DNA from: Haloarcula laminariae
GTDB taxonomy: Archaea; Halobacteriota; Halobacteria; Halobacteriales; Haloarculaceae
DNA length: 64,000 nt
Assembly (NCBI RefSeq): GCF_025457605.1
Contig: NZ_JAMZFY010000002.1
Location: 434,001-498,000 of the forward strand
Direction of reading: 5' to 3'
This document shows positions 1-8,701 of the stretch, piece by piece. Within the stretch, counting starts at the first letter, position 1; each line of letters opens with the position of its first letter. Made by a program: the position numbers and the translations under genes. A model generated the notes under the pieces. The model worked only from the letters and a program-made list of their open reading frames with translations, was not told the DNA's origin and did not search any database.

Positions 1-2
1 GG

Positions 3-1271
3 CTCGGCCGCGAGGACGTCCACGTCGACATCGGTCCGGACGAGGACGCCGAGTACGCCGACGAGATCGTCGTCGACCTCTCGGAGCTCGAACCCCTCAT
101 CGCCAAGCCCTCCATGCCGGACAACGTCGTCCCGGTCAGCGAGGTCGCCGGTGAGGACGTCGACCAGGTGATGATCGGTTCCTGTACGAACGGCGCCTAC
201 GAGGACATCCTCCCGGGCGCGAAGATGCTCGAAGGGCGCAACATCGACAAGAAGACCGAGATGATCGTCGCCCCCGGCTCCAAGCAGGCCTCCGAGATGC
301 TGGCCCGCGAGGGCTGGACCGCGGAGATGATGGCCGCCGGCGTCAACTTCTCGGAAGCGACGTGTGGTGCCTGTATCGGCATCGGCCACGTCCCCGCCTC
401 CGACTCGGTGTCACTGCGGACCTTCAACCGCAACTTCGAGGGTCGCTCCGGCATCGAGGACGACAACGTCTACCTCTGTTCGCCGGAGGTCGCCACCGCG
501 GCGGCAATCAAGGGCGAAATCGTCGACCCGCGCGACCTCGCCGAGGAACTGGGCGACCTCGAGGCCCCCGGCCTGGAGATGCCCGACCAGTACATCGGCA
601 GCTCCGAATCGGACCTCATCGCGCCCGACGAGGCCGTCGACGACGAGCTCATCAAGGGCCCGAACATCGGCGACGTGCCGCTGAAAGACCCCCTCGAGAC
701 CGAGGTCGGCGGTGAGGCCCTCCTGAAGATGGAGGACAACATCACCACGGACCACATCATCCCGGCCACGCAGGACATCCTGATGTACCGGTCGAACGTT
801 CCGAAGCTCTCGGAGTTCACGCTCTCGCGAGTCGACGACACGTTCGCCCAGCGCGCGCTCGACGCCGACGGCGGCGTCCTCGTGGCAGGCGAGAACTACG
901 GGCAGGGCTCCTCGCGCGAGCACGCGGCGCTGTGTCCGATGTATCTCGGTATCGAGACCGTCCTCGCACAGAGCTTCGCCCGCATCCACAAGGCGAACCT
1001 CTTCAACTTCGGTATCGTCCCGCTCACCATCGACGAGGACACCTACGAGAAAATCGAGCAGGGCGACGACGTCGAAATCGTCGACGACGCCGCCGAAGCG
1101 GTGCGCTCCGGGCAGGAGGAGTTCACCATCCGCGTCAACGACGACTGGGAAGCGTCGGGCTACCTCGATGCCTCCGACCGCGAACGCGAGATTCTGGCCG
1201 CCGGTGGGAAGCTCTCCCACACGAAGGCCCAGCACGAGGACGAGGGCGGCGCCGCGCCCGCGGACGACTAA
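3..1271 (+). CDS. acn: Aconitate hydratase, C-terminal part (5' end outside window)
   Basis: This is the last 422 codons of an aconitase, which interconverts citrate and isocitrate in the TCA cycle. The reading frame is open from base 3, so the true start lies upstream. Two iron-sulfur cluster motifs are visible, GSCTNG near the start of the fragment and CGACIGIGH about 65 residues later. The C-terminal swivel domain carries GQGSSREHAALCP. Full-length haloarchaeal aconitases are around 650 residues, so about a third is missing. The family call is firm; I cannot judge regulation because the promoter is outside the window. Confidence 0.95.
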   Translation, partial: LGREDVHVDIGPDEDAEYADEIVVDLSELEPLIAKPSMPDNVVPVSEVAGEDVDQVMIGSCTNGAYEDILPGAKMLEGRNIDKKTEMIVAPGSKQASEMLAREGWTAEMMAAGVNFSEATCGACIGIGHVPASDSVSLRTFNRNFEGRSGIEDDNVYLCSPEVATAAAIKGEIVDPRDLAEELGDLEAPGLEMPDQYIGSSESDLIAPDEAVDDELIKGPNIGDVPLKDPLETEVGGEALLKMEDNITTDHIIPATQDILMYRSNVPKLSEFTLSRVDDTFAQRALDADGGVLVAGENYGQGSSREHAALCPMYLGIETVLAQSFARIHKANLFNFGIVPLTIDEDTYEKIEQGDDVEIVDDAAEAVRSGQEEFTIRVNDDWEASGYLDASDREREILAAGGKLSHTKAQHEDEGGAAPADD

Positions 1272-1290
1272 CGGCGGAACTCACAGCTTC

Positions 1291-1300
1291 GATTTTTCTT
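1291..1300 (+). terminator. T-rich terminator after aconitase
   Basis: A short T-run (five Ts, a C, then two Ts) lies about 20 bases after the aconitase stop. Archaeal transcription usually ends at such T-tracts without needing a hairpin. Confidence 0.45.
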
Positions 1301-1372
1301 TCGCAGAATTCGTGAGCGTCGGCGCTGTCGGCTGACCGAATCTATTTGTAGCGGACCGGATAACCGACTGGT

Positions 1373-1567
1373 ATGGCCGAGACGTTCGTCGAACTCGTCG
1401 AGGAGTGGCAGACGGGCGCGCTCTTCGTATTCGCCACCGTCATCGGCGGCGGCGTGCTGGGTATCGTCGCCGCGTCTTCTTTCGGACCTGTCGCCGGCCT
1501 CGTCGGCTTCGTCGCCGGGGCTGTCGTCGTGTTCGCGGTAATTTCCTATCTGCTGTACGGTCGCTGA
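1373..1567 (+). CDS. Small two-helix membrane protein, unknown function
   Basis: This 64-residue protein has a short charged N-terminus (about 13 residues) followed by two hydrophobic segments, roughly residues 16-36 and 40-61, rich in Gly, Val and Ala. It looks like a small integral membrane protein, probably a helical hairpin. I do not recognise the family. It is monocistronic, facing flaJ across a structured repeat element. The ATG start is the only sensible one. Its size and codon use (strong G/C at third positions) fit a real gene, but no function can be assigned. Confidence 0.7.
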   Translation: MAETFVELVEEWQTGALFVFATVIGGGVLGIVAASSFGPVAGLVGFVAGAVVVFAVISYLLYGR

Positions 1568-1586
1568 CTGCTGTGGCCGTGCGCGA

Positions 1587-1811
1587 GTGGCATGGCACTG
1601 CCACGCCCGAGCGAAGACGGGGAAGGGCAGGCTGTCGCGGAGCGGGAAGTACCCAGAGCATCCAGCGGCTGTGCCGCCGGTTCCACCGCGGCGAGCCGAC
1701 TACCGCGCCAGCGGCGCGACAGGAGGCGAAGCCGCGATCTTTCCCCACGTTTTTGCCGTGGAGGCGTGTCGAGCGCCGCCGCGCTCGACCGCTGGAGCGT
1801 GCAAAAAGTGG
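1587..1811. repeat. Structured non-coding repeat element, copy A
   Basis: This gap between two convergent genes holds a set of inverted repeats in the same order as in copy B at 28684-28909. GTGGCA (1587-1592) pairs with TGCCAC (1599-1604). CGCGGC (1687-1692) pairs with GCCGCG (1731-1736) and encloses a hairpin at 1704-1718. A 9-bp stem lies at 1768-1776/1781-1789. CCACGTTTTTGC (1745-1756) is roughly complementary to GCAAAAAGTGG (1801-1811). The linkers GAGCCGACTAC and ACAGGAGGC are the same in both copies while the stems differ. The T-tracts on both strands would also suit a bidirectional terminator. The element ends two bases before the flaJ stop codon. Confidence 0.75.
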
Positions 1812-1813
1812 TT

Positions 1814-3562
1814 TCAGATTTGCAGGAACTGCGTCACCAGCCACTTCGTGAAGGTCCCGGTGACCCCGCCGATCCAGGCCAGCAGGACGAAGTGGAGGTA
1901 GGTGTTCGCCTTGTGGCCGCCGTCGATGGTCCGTATCATCAGCGCCGACAGCATGGCCGAGAACATGATGATGACGACCAGGAGAAACTCGATGAGGGGG
2001 ATGTTGTAGACGCTGGTGTTGATGAGGGAGTTGACGTCCAGCCGGCTGCCGGCGTTGAGGTCCAGGGACATCTCGGCGAGGATGTTGACGACCTGGAGCC
2101 CGATGAAGAAGGCGAAGGTCGAGGCGGCCGTAATCCCGTACAACAGCCCGACCATCGTCGTGGTCGCCTGTTTGCGCTTCTGGCGCAGCTGCAACACCTG
2201 GTTCATGTTGGCGGCGATGAGTTCGCCGAGCTGCTTGGGCGACCCACCCATCTCGCGGCCGATGAGATACATCTCCGAGAACGTCTGGATGAGGTAGGAG
2301 CGACAGTCGGCGGTGAAGAACCGCCACGCGGCGGTTGGCTCTATCCGCATGTTGAGCCGCTTGTAGAGGTTGTCGATGTCGGGGGTCAGCGCGCCGAAGT
2401 CCTTCTTGCGGAGCGTGCGAAGCACCTGTCCGGTGGTGGACTGTTTGGCCCCCTCCGTCGCCCCCAGGGCGCGGATGAAGCTGGGGAACGCCTCGTCCCG
2501 GCTCTTGACACGCTGTTCCTCCTGCCGGAAGACGATACCGGGGATGAGCATCGGGGTGATGGGGACGACGGCGTAGAACGGTAGCGGGACCGAATCGAGG
2601 AAGAAGAAGAGGTCCCCGAGCGTGACGGGGGAGACGCCGAACATCCCGCCCACTGTGACAAAGAGCAGGACTGCCGAGAGCCCGACCCCGGCGTACATCG
2701 ATTTGTTGAGACGCTCCTCGATGGGCGAGGGGTACTCCTCGGGGTGGAACCACACCGGGTCGTAGGGGGCCATCGACCGGATGGCCAGGTAGAACCCGGA
2801 CTGGACGAAGATGTACATCACGATGACGGCGCTGACGGTCATCGTCGGGTTCGTCCCGGTCAGCACCGGCAGGACGACGGCGAAGACGAGCGCGAACGTC
2901 ATCGAGAGGATCATCGACAGGTAGAGGTCCTTCATCACTTCCAGGCTGTCGAGCGAGGAGCGATAGACGGTGGTGTAGTGCTGGATGATCTGCTCCTGCT
3001 CGGAGAGGAGATAGTCCTCCAGCGACTGGCCGGCCCCGAGCGTGTAGGCCAGCCGGTCGAGGAAGTCGGCGAAGGCGTCGCTTGGCACTTCCTTTGCGCG
3101 GCGGCGACAGGCGTCGTCGAGGCTCTGGTTCCACGTGTCGACGAGCTGGACGATGCGGTGCATCTCCATGGCGAGTTCGCCGTACTCGTCCTCCTTCGCG
3201 AGCGTGCGGAACACCTCCATCCGGTCGATTTTCGTGGTCGCCAGCACCGTCATGTGGGTGATCATGAGGTGAAAGCGGTTGTTGAGTTCGCGCTTGCGCT
3301 GGGAGAGCAGAATCTTGGGGTAAAACAGCGCCGAGGTCATCGCCAGGAAGCCAAGCAGCGGAATCGGCGCCCGTATCATCATCGACAGGTCGAGCAGCAC
3401 GGCCGCCACGATTGAGAGGAGGAAGAAGACGATAGAGGGAATCAGTATGAAAAAGAGGTACCGCTCCAGCGGAATCGTCATCTGGCGGTACGACTCGAGC
3501 AGGCCCTGGACGGTCTCGGTGATAGTCAGCTCGATGCCGCTCTCGGCTTCGCTCTGGGCCAT
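1814..3562 (-). CDS. flaJ: Archaellum membrane platform protein FlaJ/ArlJ
   Basis: FlaJ is the integral membrane core of the archaellum motor, the docking platform for the FlaI ATPase, and is related to TadC/PilC of type IV pili. The 582-residue protein has two N-terminal membrane segments (about residues 40-90), helical cytoplasmic blocks, a middle membrane cluster (about 210-360) and a C-terminal cluster up to the end, as expected for the family. It is the last gene of the archaellum operon, two bases after flaI. The ATG at 3562 gives the normal length. A structured repeat follows the stop almost immediately. Confidence 0.95.
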   Translation of the reverse strand: MAQSEAESGIELTITETVQGLLESYRQMTIPLERYLFFILIPSIVFFLLSIVAAVLLDLSMMIRAPIPLLGFLAMTSALFYPKILLSQRKRELNNRFHLMITHMTVLATTKIDRMEVFRTLAKEDEYGELAMEMHRIVQLVDTWNQSLDDACRRRAKEVPSDAFADFLDRLAYTLGAGQSLEDYLLSEQEQIIQHYTTVYRSSLDSLEVMKDLYLSMILSMTFALVFAVVLPVLTGTNPTMTVSAVIVMYIFVQSGFYLAIRSMAPYDPVWFHPEEYPSPIEERLNKSMYAGVGLSAVLLFVTVGGMFGVSPVTLGDLFFFLDSVPLPFYAVVPITPMLIPGIVFRQEEQRVKSRDEAFPSFIRALGATEGAKQSTTGQVLRTLRKKDFGALTPDIDNLYKRLNMRIEPTAAWRFFTADCRSYLIQTFSEMYLIGREMGGSPKQLGELIAANMNQVLQLRQKRKQATTTMVGLLYGITAASTFAFFIGLQVVNILAEMSLDLNAGSRLDVNSLINTSVYNIPLIEFLLVVIIMFSAMLSALMIRTIDGGHKANTYLHFVLLAWIGGVTGTFTKWLVTQFLQI

Positions 3563-3564
3563 TG

Positions 3565-5238
3565 TCAGTCCGGTCGGGCGATGTTGAAGGGGAGCCCTTC
3601 CATCCCGTCGCGCTGGAAGTCCGAGATGAAGTCGTTGACCTCGTGGTACCCCAGAATCCCTTCCTGAATCGCTCGCTCTATCAGGTCGGCGCGGAAGCGG
3701 AGGTCGTCGTAGATGTCACGGGTGTCCTCGTACCCAAGCAGCGTCGCTATCTGCTCTTCGAGGACGAAGGAGTTGTTCATCCCCTGGAAGACGATTTCGT
3801 CCTCGACGGGGTCCCAGTTGAACACCTGTCGGGTGACGACCCCGTCCATCTCCTTGGAGTACCCCTCGATTTCCTGCACGCTCGTGACGCGGCGCAGGAC
3901 GTTGTCGCCCTGTTTGACGCGGTTCTGGAACAGCGCCACGTCGGCGACGTCCATGAACGTCTCGGGGACGTTGATGGGTTCGCCGGTGAAACGCTGAATC
4001 ATGGAGACGATGTCGCTGGCGTGGAAGGTCAGCATGACGGGGTGGCCGGTCTGGGCGGCCTGGAACGCCATCCGCCCCTCCTCGCCACGGACCTCACCCA
4101 CGATGATGTAGTCGGGTCGGGAACGCAGTGCCGCGGCGACCAGGTCGAACATGTCGATGCTGGTCCCCTCGTCCTCGCCCTCACGGGTGAGCAGTTGCTG
4201 CCAGGTGTTGTGCGGGGGCAACACCTCGGCGGTGTCCTCCGCGGTGTATATCTTGGCGTCGTCCGGGATGAACGAGGTGATGGCGTTCAGCGTCGTCGTC
4301 TTCCCCGAGGCGGTTTCCCCGACGACGAAGACCGTCTGTTCGTTCTCCAGACAGAGCCAGAGATACGCCGCCAGTTCCGGCGAGAGGGTCATCCACTTCG
4401 TAATCTGGAAGATGGAGAGGGGAATCTCGTCGCCCTGGCGGATGGTGAGAGAGGGCCCTTTCAGGCTCACGTCGTCGGAGTAGATGAGGTTCAGACGCGA
4501 CCCGTCCGGCAGCGTGGAGTCGACGATGGGGTCGGAGTCGGAGACGGGGTCGCCCATCCGCTCGCCCATGTTGCGCAGCCACTGGTCGAAGGCCTCCTCG
4601 CTCTGCCACTCGACGGTGGTCTGGAGCATCCCGTAGACCCCGTGGTCGACGTGGCACTCGCTGCGGCCGATGACGTGGATGTCCTCGTTGGCCGGGTCCC
4701 GCATCACCGGCTCCAGGGGACCGAGCCCGACGATGTCCCGGTTGAGCCGGTAGAGGATGTTCTCGTAGGTGGACTCGGTGACCTCGACGCTGCTCACGTC
4801 GGTCATGTTCGACAGCCGCGTGAGGACGCCGCTGTCGCTGTCCTCGTTGCGGATCCTGGTCGTCTCCTGGAGCAGTTCTTCGATGCGGTCGTCGTACTCG
4901 GACTCGCTTTCGGGCGCCGGCTTGTTGACGCTCTTCTGGAGGAGCCGGTTGCGCACCTTGTCGAAGACGACGCTCTCGTCCTCGTCCAGTTCGGGTTCGA
5001 TGGCGTAGTACTTCGTGTCCTGCCCGATGTCACCGTAGACGTGACAGAAGATGGGGCCCCCGACCGGGTAGAGGACGTTGGGGCGGTCGGACTCGTAGTC
5101 GTCGTCGGCCTCGTCGATGAGCATCGGGAACTCCCCGGTAATCTGCTTGAACTTCTTCAGGTGGTCCCGCAGGTGGGGCCGCCGGGCCGCGATCTGTCGC
5201 AGTTCGTCCGATGGTTTCGCGCGTCCGTGGTCTGTCAT
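3565..5238 (-). CDS. flaI: Archaellum motor ATPase FlaI/ArlI
   Basis: FlaI is the hexameric ATPase that drives archaellum assembly and rotation, a relative of secretion ATPases such as PilT and GspE. The 557-residue protein has the Walker A motif GETASGKT at residues 307-314 (Lys 313) and the downstream box IIVGEVRGEEGR. I chose the ATG at 5238 (MTDHGRAK). The frame is open further upstream, but that part runs through flaH out of frame and is Arg/Pro-rich noise. It sits 14 bases after flaH and 2 before flaJ, so it is surely cotranscribed. Confidence 0.96.
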   Translation of the reverse strand: MTDHGRAKPSDELRQIAARRPHLRDHLKKFKQITGEFPMLIDEADDDYESDRPNVLYPVGGPIFCHVYGDIGQDTKYYAIEPELDEDESVVFDKVRNRLLQKSVNKPAPESESEYDDRIEELLQETTRIRNEDSDSGVLTRLSNMTDVSSVEVTESTYENILYRLNRDIVGLGPLEPVMRDPANEDIHVIGRSECHVDHGVYGMLQTTVEWQSEEAFDQWLRNMGERMGDPVSDSDPIVDSTLPDGSRLNLIYSDDVSLKGPSLTIRQGDEIPLSIFQITKWMTLSPELAAYLWLCLENEQTVFVVGETASGKTTTLNAITSFIPDDAKIYTAEDTAEVLPPHNTWQQLLTREGEDEGTSIDMFDLVAAALRSRPDYIIVGEVRGEEGRMAFQAAQTGHPVMLTFHASDIVSMIQRFTGEPINVPETFMDVADVALFQNRVKQGDNVLRRVTSVQEIEGYSKEMDGVVTRQVFNWDPVEDEIVFQGMNNSFVLEEQIATLLGYEDTRDIYDDLRFRADLIERAIQEGILGYHEVNDFISDFQRDGMEGLPFNIARPD

Positions 5239-5252
5239 ATCGTGGATACCCC

Positions 5253-6014
5253 CTAGGCGACGCTCCGCGATTCGATGACGATACCGGTGCCCGACCGGAC
5301 CGAGAACCCGATGGTATCGCCGACCTGTTCGCCCATCCCGGCAAAGCGGAGGACGTTTATCTGGCGGCGGGTGTCGTTGCCGACCTCTATCATCTCCAGT
5401 TCGATGAACACGTCGGCGATGGCCCGGAAGGGACCGATGGCCTCCTCGTCCAGCGTCGACGGGTCGACCGTCAGCATGATGCATTTGCCCTCCGAGATGA
5501 TGTCCCGGAAATAGGAGATAATCTCGAGGGCGGCCTGTCGCTCGTCGTTCTGGCGGACCAGGGCCTCGAACTTGGGGTCGTTGCGGAGAATCGCGTCGAA
5601 GGTATCGATGACGATGACGTCGGCGTCCCACATCACCTCGGCCTCCATCAGCCGGCGCAGCAGCTCCTTGCGGTCCTGCTCCTCGTCGTTGCCCGAGAAC
5701 GTGTTCGAATCGCCGATGTCGGCGTGGAGGAAGAGGACGTTCTCGTCCAGCATGTGGTCGACCATGTCGTAGGAAAGCGAGTGCATCTGGTCGAGGAAGC
5801 TCCCCACTGTAAGCTCCGTCGAGAGGTAGGTCACGTCGTGGCCCTCCTCACAGAGCCCGTAGGTGAAGCGCTGGCTCATGGCGGACTTGCCCGCCCCGTA
5901 GTCACCCTCGACGAGGATGATACTCCCCGGCGGGATGCCGCCGCCGAGTTCCTTGTTCAGTCGGTCGTGGTCGTCCAGTCCCAGAGAGAACAGGTCGGTA
6001 GTAGCGATGCTCAT
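5253..6014 (-). CDS. flaH: Archaellum ATP-binding protein FlaH/ArlH
   Basis: FlaH is a RecA/KaiC-fold ATP-binding protein that forms a ring in the motor complex beneath FlaI and FlaJ. The 253-residue protein has Walker A GDYGAGKS at residues 37-44 (Lys 43) and a Walker B-like [10 protein letters not shown]. Its ATG at 6014 overlaps the flaG stop by four bases (ATGA), which suggests translational coupling. A second KaiC-type protein lies at 16619-17344 near cheW. It is a paralogue, not a second flaH. Confidence 0.95.
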   Translation of the reverse strand: MSIATTDLFSLGLDDHDRLNKELGGGIPPGSIILVEGDYGAGKSAMSQRFTYGLCEEGHDVTYLSTELTVGSFLDQMHSLSYDMVDHMLDENVLFLHADIGDSNTFSGNDEEQDRKELLRRLMEAEVMWDADVIVIDTFDAILRNDPKFEALVRQNDERQAALEIISYFRDIISEGKCIMLTVDPSTLDEEAIGPFRAIADVFIELEMIEVGNDTRRQINVLRFAGMGEQVGDTIGFSVRSGTGIVIESRSVA

Positions 6015-6460
6015 GTTCGGAACTCAAACACCTCCTCGTCGCCGTTGACGGTGAGCTGGACGCGGTGGTCCCCCCCGTCAAGCGACTGCTGGATGTCCAG
6101 CCGGACGACGGTCCCGGGCTGCCAGGCCCCGCCTCCCTCGGCCCGAGTCACCGTGTAGTCGGTGACGAACTGGCCGTCGACGAGGATATCTAGCACCCCC
6201 GGGTCGGCCGCCAGCCGCTCAGTGCCGGTGTTTTTGACGTACAGCGTAATCGTTTCGGTCGTACTGTTGTAGATGGCGTTGCTCCCGCTGTCGGATATCA
6301 CCTCTACGTCGGTCCGGACGTCGCTGCTGACATCGAACCCCTGCTCGGAGATGGCGCCGCTGAGCTGGCCGATACTGCTGGTGAAGACGCCGGCGACGCT
6401 CGCGGCTATCATCATCGACGCGATAAACAGGATGAGGTGGGAGACGGAGACGCTCGCCAC
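6011..6460 (-). CDS. flaG: Archaellum accessory protein FlaG/ArlG
   Basis: FlaG is a pilin-like subunit; with FlaF it forms the stator-side filament that anchors the motor to the S-layer. The 149-residue protein has an N-terminal hydrophobic helix (about residues 8-30) and a beta-rich ectodomain. The start is GTG at 6460, one base after the flaF stop, and its stop overlaps flaH. The GTG start is chosen because the helix begins right after it and no better-placed ATG exists. Confidence 0.9.
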   Translation of the reverse strand: MASVSVSHLILFIASMMIAASVAGVFTSSIGQLSGAISEQGFDVSSDVRTDVEVISDSGSNAIYNSTTETITLYVKNTGTERLAADPGVLDILVDGQFVTDYTVTRAEGGGAWQPGTVVRLDIQQSLDGGDHRVQLTVNGDEEVFEFRT

Positions 6461-6461
6461 G

Positions 6462-6893
6462 TCAGACCACCTCCGCCGTCGCGGCGACGCCCGGTCCGGT
6501 GACGATTTTCACCTGGCTCGGCTGGGGCGTCGTCGTGGTGTTGATAGCCAGCGTCTCCCGCGGGAGCCAGAGGTCCGTCTCGGTATCCCCATCGACGGCC
6601 GTGCGATACCCCGTCTGGTAGCTGTTGTCCGCGAGGACGTCGACGTCGCTGACCGACAGCTCCGTGGCGCCGGTGTTCTCGACGGTGACGTTGAGGTAGT
6701 CGGACGCGGTGTTGTAGTTCACAGTGGTGATCTCTATTTCGGTGTTGGTCCGTTCGAGCTGCCGGTCCGACTGGGTCTCGCGGGCGTCGTTGACCATCTC
6801 GGTGCTGTTTGCCGCCGCCGAGTAGAACATCCCGAAGCCGATGAAGGCTGCCACGAAGATGAGCGCCGCCGAGCCGCTAACGCTGAATCCCAT
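6462..6893 (-). CDS. flaF: Archaellum stator protein FlaF/ArlF
   Basis: FlaF binds the S-layer and holds the rotating motor in the envelope. I place the start at ATG 6893 (MGFSVSGS), the usual N-terminus of haloarchaeal FlaF, rather than a GTG nine bases upstream. The 143-residue product has an N-terminal helix (about residues 6-27) followed by a beta-sandwich-like ectodomain. The start lies 17 bases inside the end of flaCE, so the two are coupled. It ends one base before flaG. Confidence 0.9.
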   Translation of the reverse strand: MGFSVSGSAALIFVAAFIGFGMFYSAAANSTEMVNDARETQSDRQLERTNTEIEITTVNYNTASDYLNVTVENTGATELSVSDVDVLADNSYQTGYRTAVDGDTETDLWLPRETLAINTTTTPQPSQVKIVTGPGVAATAEVV

Positions 6894-8457
6894 CCGAGCC
6901 ACCTCCCACGAGCTTCGAGAGCGCGACGGCCTCGGCGCCGCTGTCCTCGTCGAGTTGCGAGATGTAGCGCAGACTCTCGGTGTGGTGGTCGATGGTGAGA
7001 CCGTCGCCGGCGTCGGCGACGTCGTCGAAGCCCCGCAGGTAGTCCGCGAGGTCGTCGGCCACGTCGGCGTCTATCCAGCCGATGGTCTCGTAGTAGTCGA
7101 TGGCACGGGACGCCTCGCGGTAGCCGGCCTGGCTCACCAGGAACTCCAGCCACTCGATGATTATCAGGTCCGCCGCGAAACCCTCCGGCATCGTCGCCAG
7201 GTAGGGCTTGCCGTCGTCGCTGTCCGCGGTCGGCTCGGCCGTCTTGTCGGCCGTCGGTTCGGGTTCCGGTTCCGGTTCCGGTTCGGTTTCGACGGCCGGT
7301 TCGGGTTCCGGCTCGGGCTCCGGTTCGGCTTCGACAGTCGGCTCCGGTTCCGGCTCGGGCTCGGCCATCCCGCCCGCTTCGTCTCCCTCCTCATCGATGA
7401 CCTCGTCGAAGAGGTCGTCGTCTTCGAGACCGCTCTCGCCGTCGTCGAACCCGTCGCCGTCGAGCATCTCGTCGCTGTCGTCAAGCATCTCGTCGTCATC
7501 GAGCATTTCGTCGCCGTCGTCGAGCATCTCGTCTTCCTCGCCTTCGGCCCACTCGGCGTCGCCCGACTCGTACTCGTCTTTCAGTTCCGCGAACGACTTG
7601 CCGCCGTCTGAGTCGTCGTCGCTGTTCCCGTCGTCCGTGTCGAGCCCGTCGTCCATACTCATGTCGTCTTCCTCCTCGAACTCCTCGTCGAACTCGCCGC
7701 CGTCGTCCTCGAACCCGTCGTCGAGGTCGTCGTCGAACATATCGTCGCCGTCGTCCATGGACATCTCGTCGTCCATCGCCATTCCGTCGTCCTCGACGAG
7801 GTCCTCGTCGAAGAACCCCTCGGCGTCGGCTGAGGCGACGTCGTCGTCGATGTCCTCGCCCTCGTCGTCGCCGCCGTCGTCGTCGAAGAGGCCGAAAGAG
7901 CCATCGCCCATGCCGCCACCGCCGCCGCCCATCCCGGCGTCGACGTCGTCGGCGAAGGGGTTCACGCCGCGGGTGACCATCTCGTAGATGTCCAGCAGCT
8001 TCCGGACGTTCTCCTGTACCTCGTCGACGGACTCGGAGATGGATTCGTTCTCCGTTCGGACGGTGTTGACCGTCGAGGAGAGGCTTCCGACCTCGTTTTC
8101 CAGCTCGTCGATTCGGTGTTCCAGCTCGTCGGTGTCGGGGCCGGTGGCGTCCTCCATGTCGCCGAACTCGTCGTCGCCGAAGCCGCCCATGTCGTCGCCG
8201 TCGTCGTCCAGCCCGCCGAGCCCGCCGAGGTCGTCGCCGCCACCGCCGCCGTCGTCGCCCATCAGCCCGCCGCCGCCCATATCGTCACTGCCGCTGTCGT
8301 CCTCGTCGCTCTCGTCGTCCGACATGATCGAGTCGAACATGTTCTTGATGCTCATCCCGACCAGGCCCCCGGACAGCAACACGACGAGCGCTGGGACCAG
8401 CGCGGCCACGTCCGGAGCGAGTGCCTGTAACGTCGGCACGAGAGCGAAACTACTCAT
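6877..8457 (-). CDS. flaCE: Archaellum motor scaffold fusion FlaC/D/E
   Basis: The FlaC/D/E proteins form a cytoplasmic collar that receives the CheY signal through CheF. This 526-residue protein has an N-terminal hydrophobic stretch (about 10-35), an acidic Gly/Asp/Met-rich linker, a coiled-coil FlaC-type segment near residues 115-165, a very long Asp/Glu linker, and a C-terminal FlaD/E-type domain from about residue 415. I see no separate flaD in the window. It heads the archaellum operon, preceded by an AT-rich promoter region. The huge acidic linker is encoded by low-complexity DNA. Confidence 0.92.
   Translation of the reverse strand: MSSFALVPTLQALAPDVAALVPALVVLLSGGLVGMSIKNMFDSIMSDDESDEDDSGSDDMGGGGLMGDDGGGGGDDLGGLGGLDDDGDDMGGFGDDEFGDMEDATGPDTDELEHRIDELENEVGSLSSTVNTVRTENESISESVDEVQENVRKLLDIYEMVTRGVNPFADDVDAGMGGGGGGMGDGSFGLFDDDGGDDEGEDIDDDVASADAEGFFDEDLVEDDGMAMDDEMSMDDGDDMFDDDLDDGFEDDGGEFDEEFEEEDDMSMDDGLDTDDGNSDDDSDGGKSFAELKDEYESGDAEWAEGEEDEMLDDGDEMLDDDEMLDDSDEMLDGDGFDDGESGLEDDDLFDEVIDEEGDEAGGMAEPEPEPEPTVEAEPEPEPEPEPAVETEPEPEPEPEPTADKTAEPTADSDDGKPYLATMPEGFAADLIIIEWLEFLVSQAGYREASRAIDYYETIGWIDADVADDLADYLRGFDDVADAGDGLTIDHHTESLRYISQLDEDSGAEAVALSKLVGGGSDGIQR
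7256..7366. repeat. Glu-Pro coding microsatellite inside flaCE
   Basis: About 110 bases made of GGTTCC/GGCTCG-type hexamers encode alternating Glu-Pro blocks broken by TVEA and AVET. Three blocks of similar length are seen, so the tract probably grew by slippage or unequal exchange. A shorter Glu-Pro run occurs in the protein at 13399-13956. Confidence 0.75.
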
Positions 8458-8701
8458 CGTTTAGAATGATTCCCGCAGATACCCTTGAATATTCCGTCTA
8501 GCTTATCATGGCTGATAACAAAGAGGCTATTTGAAATCAGAAAAGTATTAAATGAAGTCTTTTCGCACCGCATCCCCGGATTCGGCCACCGTTTCATCTG
8601 GAGATGTAGCGATAGCGGGTCTGAACGCCGCGCTCCCGACAGACACGTGACTGCCGCCCGTCTGACGCCGTACGGCGCGTGGCCAGTTTCAACAACGGAA
8701 A
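8458..8701 (-). promoter_or_regulatory. Promoter region of the archaellum operon
   Basis: This 244-bp gap is AT-rich near flaCE. A perfect inverted repeat TTATCA-TGGC-TGATAA lies at 8503-8518. Read on the minus strand it gives TTATCAG followed five bases later by ATAA, resembling the archaellin promoters. A TATA-like GAATATTC lies at 8487-8494, about 30 bases before the ATG, which would suit a leaderless or short-leader transcript. A second AT-rich box (TTTAATAC on the minus strand) is near 8550. The cheD end of the gap shows nothing clear. Confidence 0.55.

Noticed and set aside
3562-5256. Long plus-strand ORF of 564 codons opposite flaI
   Set aside because: It is the antisense shadow of flaI. 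High GC at third positions keeps the opposite frame open, and the translation is Val/Asp/Leu-rich with no domain.
5239-5631. Possible 131-codon N-terminal extension of FlaI
   Set aside because: It is the out-of-frame reading of flaH, Arg/Pro-rich and unlike FlaI. The ATG at 5238 gives the normal length.
7400-8320. Asp-rich repeats of flaCE as a possible CRISPR or satellite array
   Set aside because: The repeats are codon-level GAC/GAG runs within an intact reading frame, without spacers or regular unit length.
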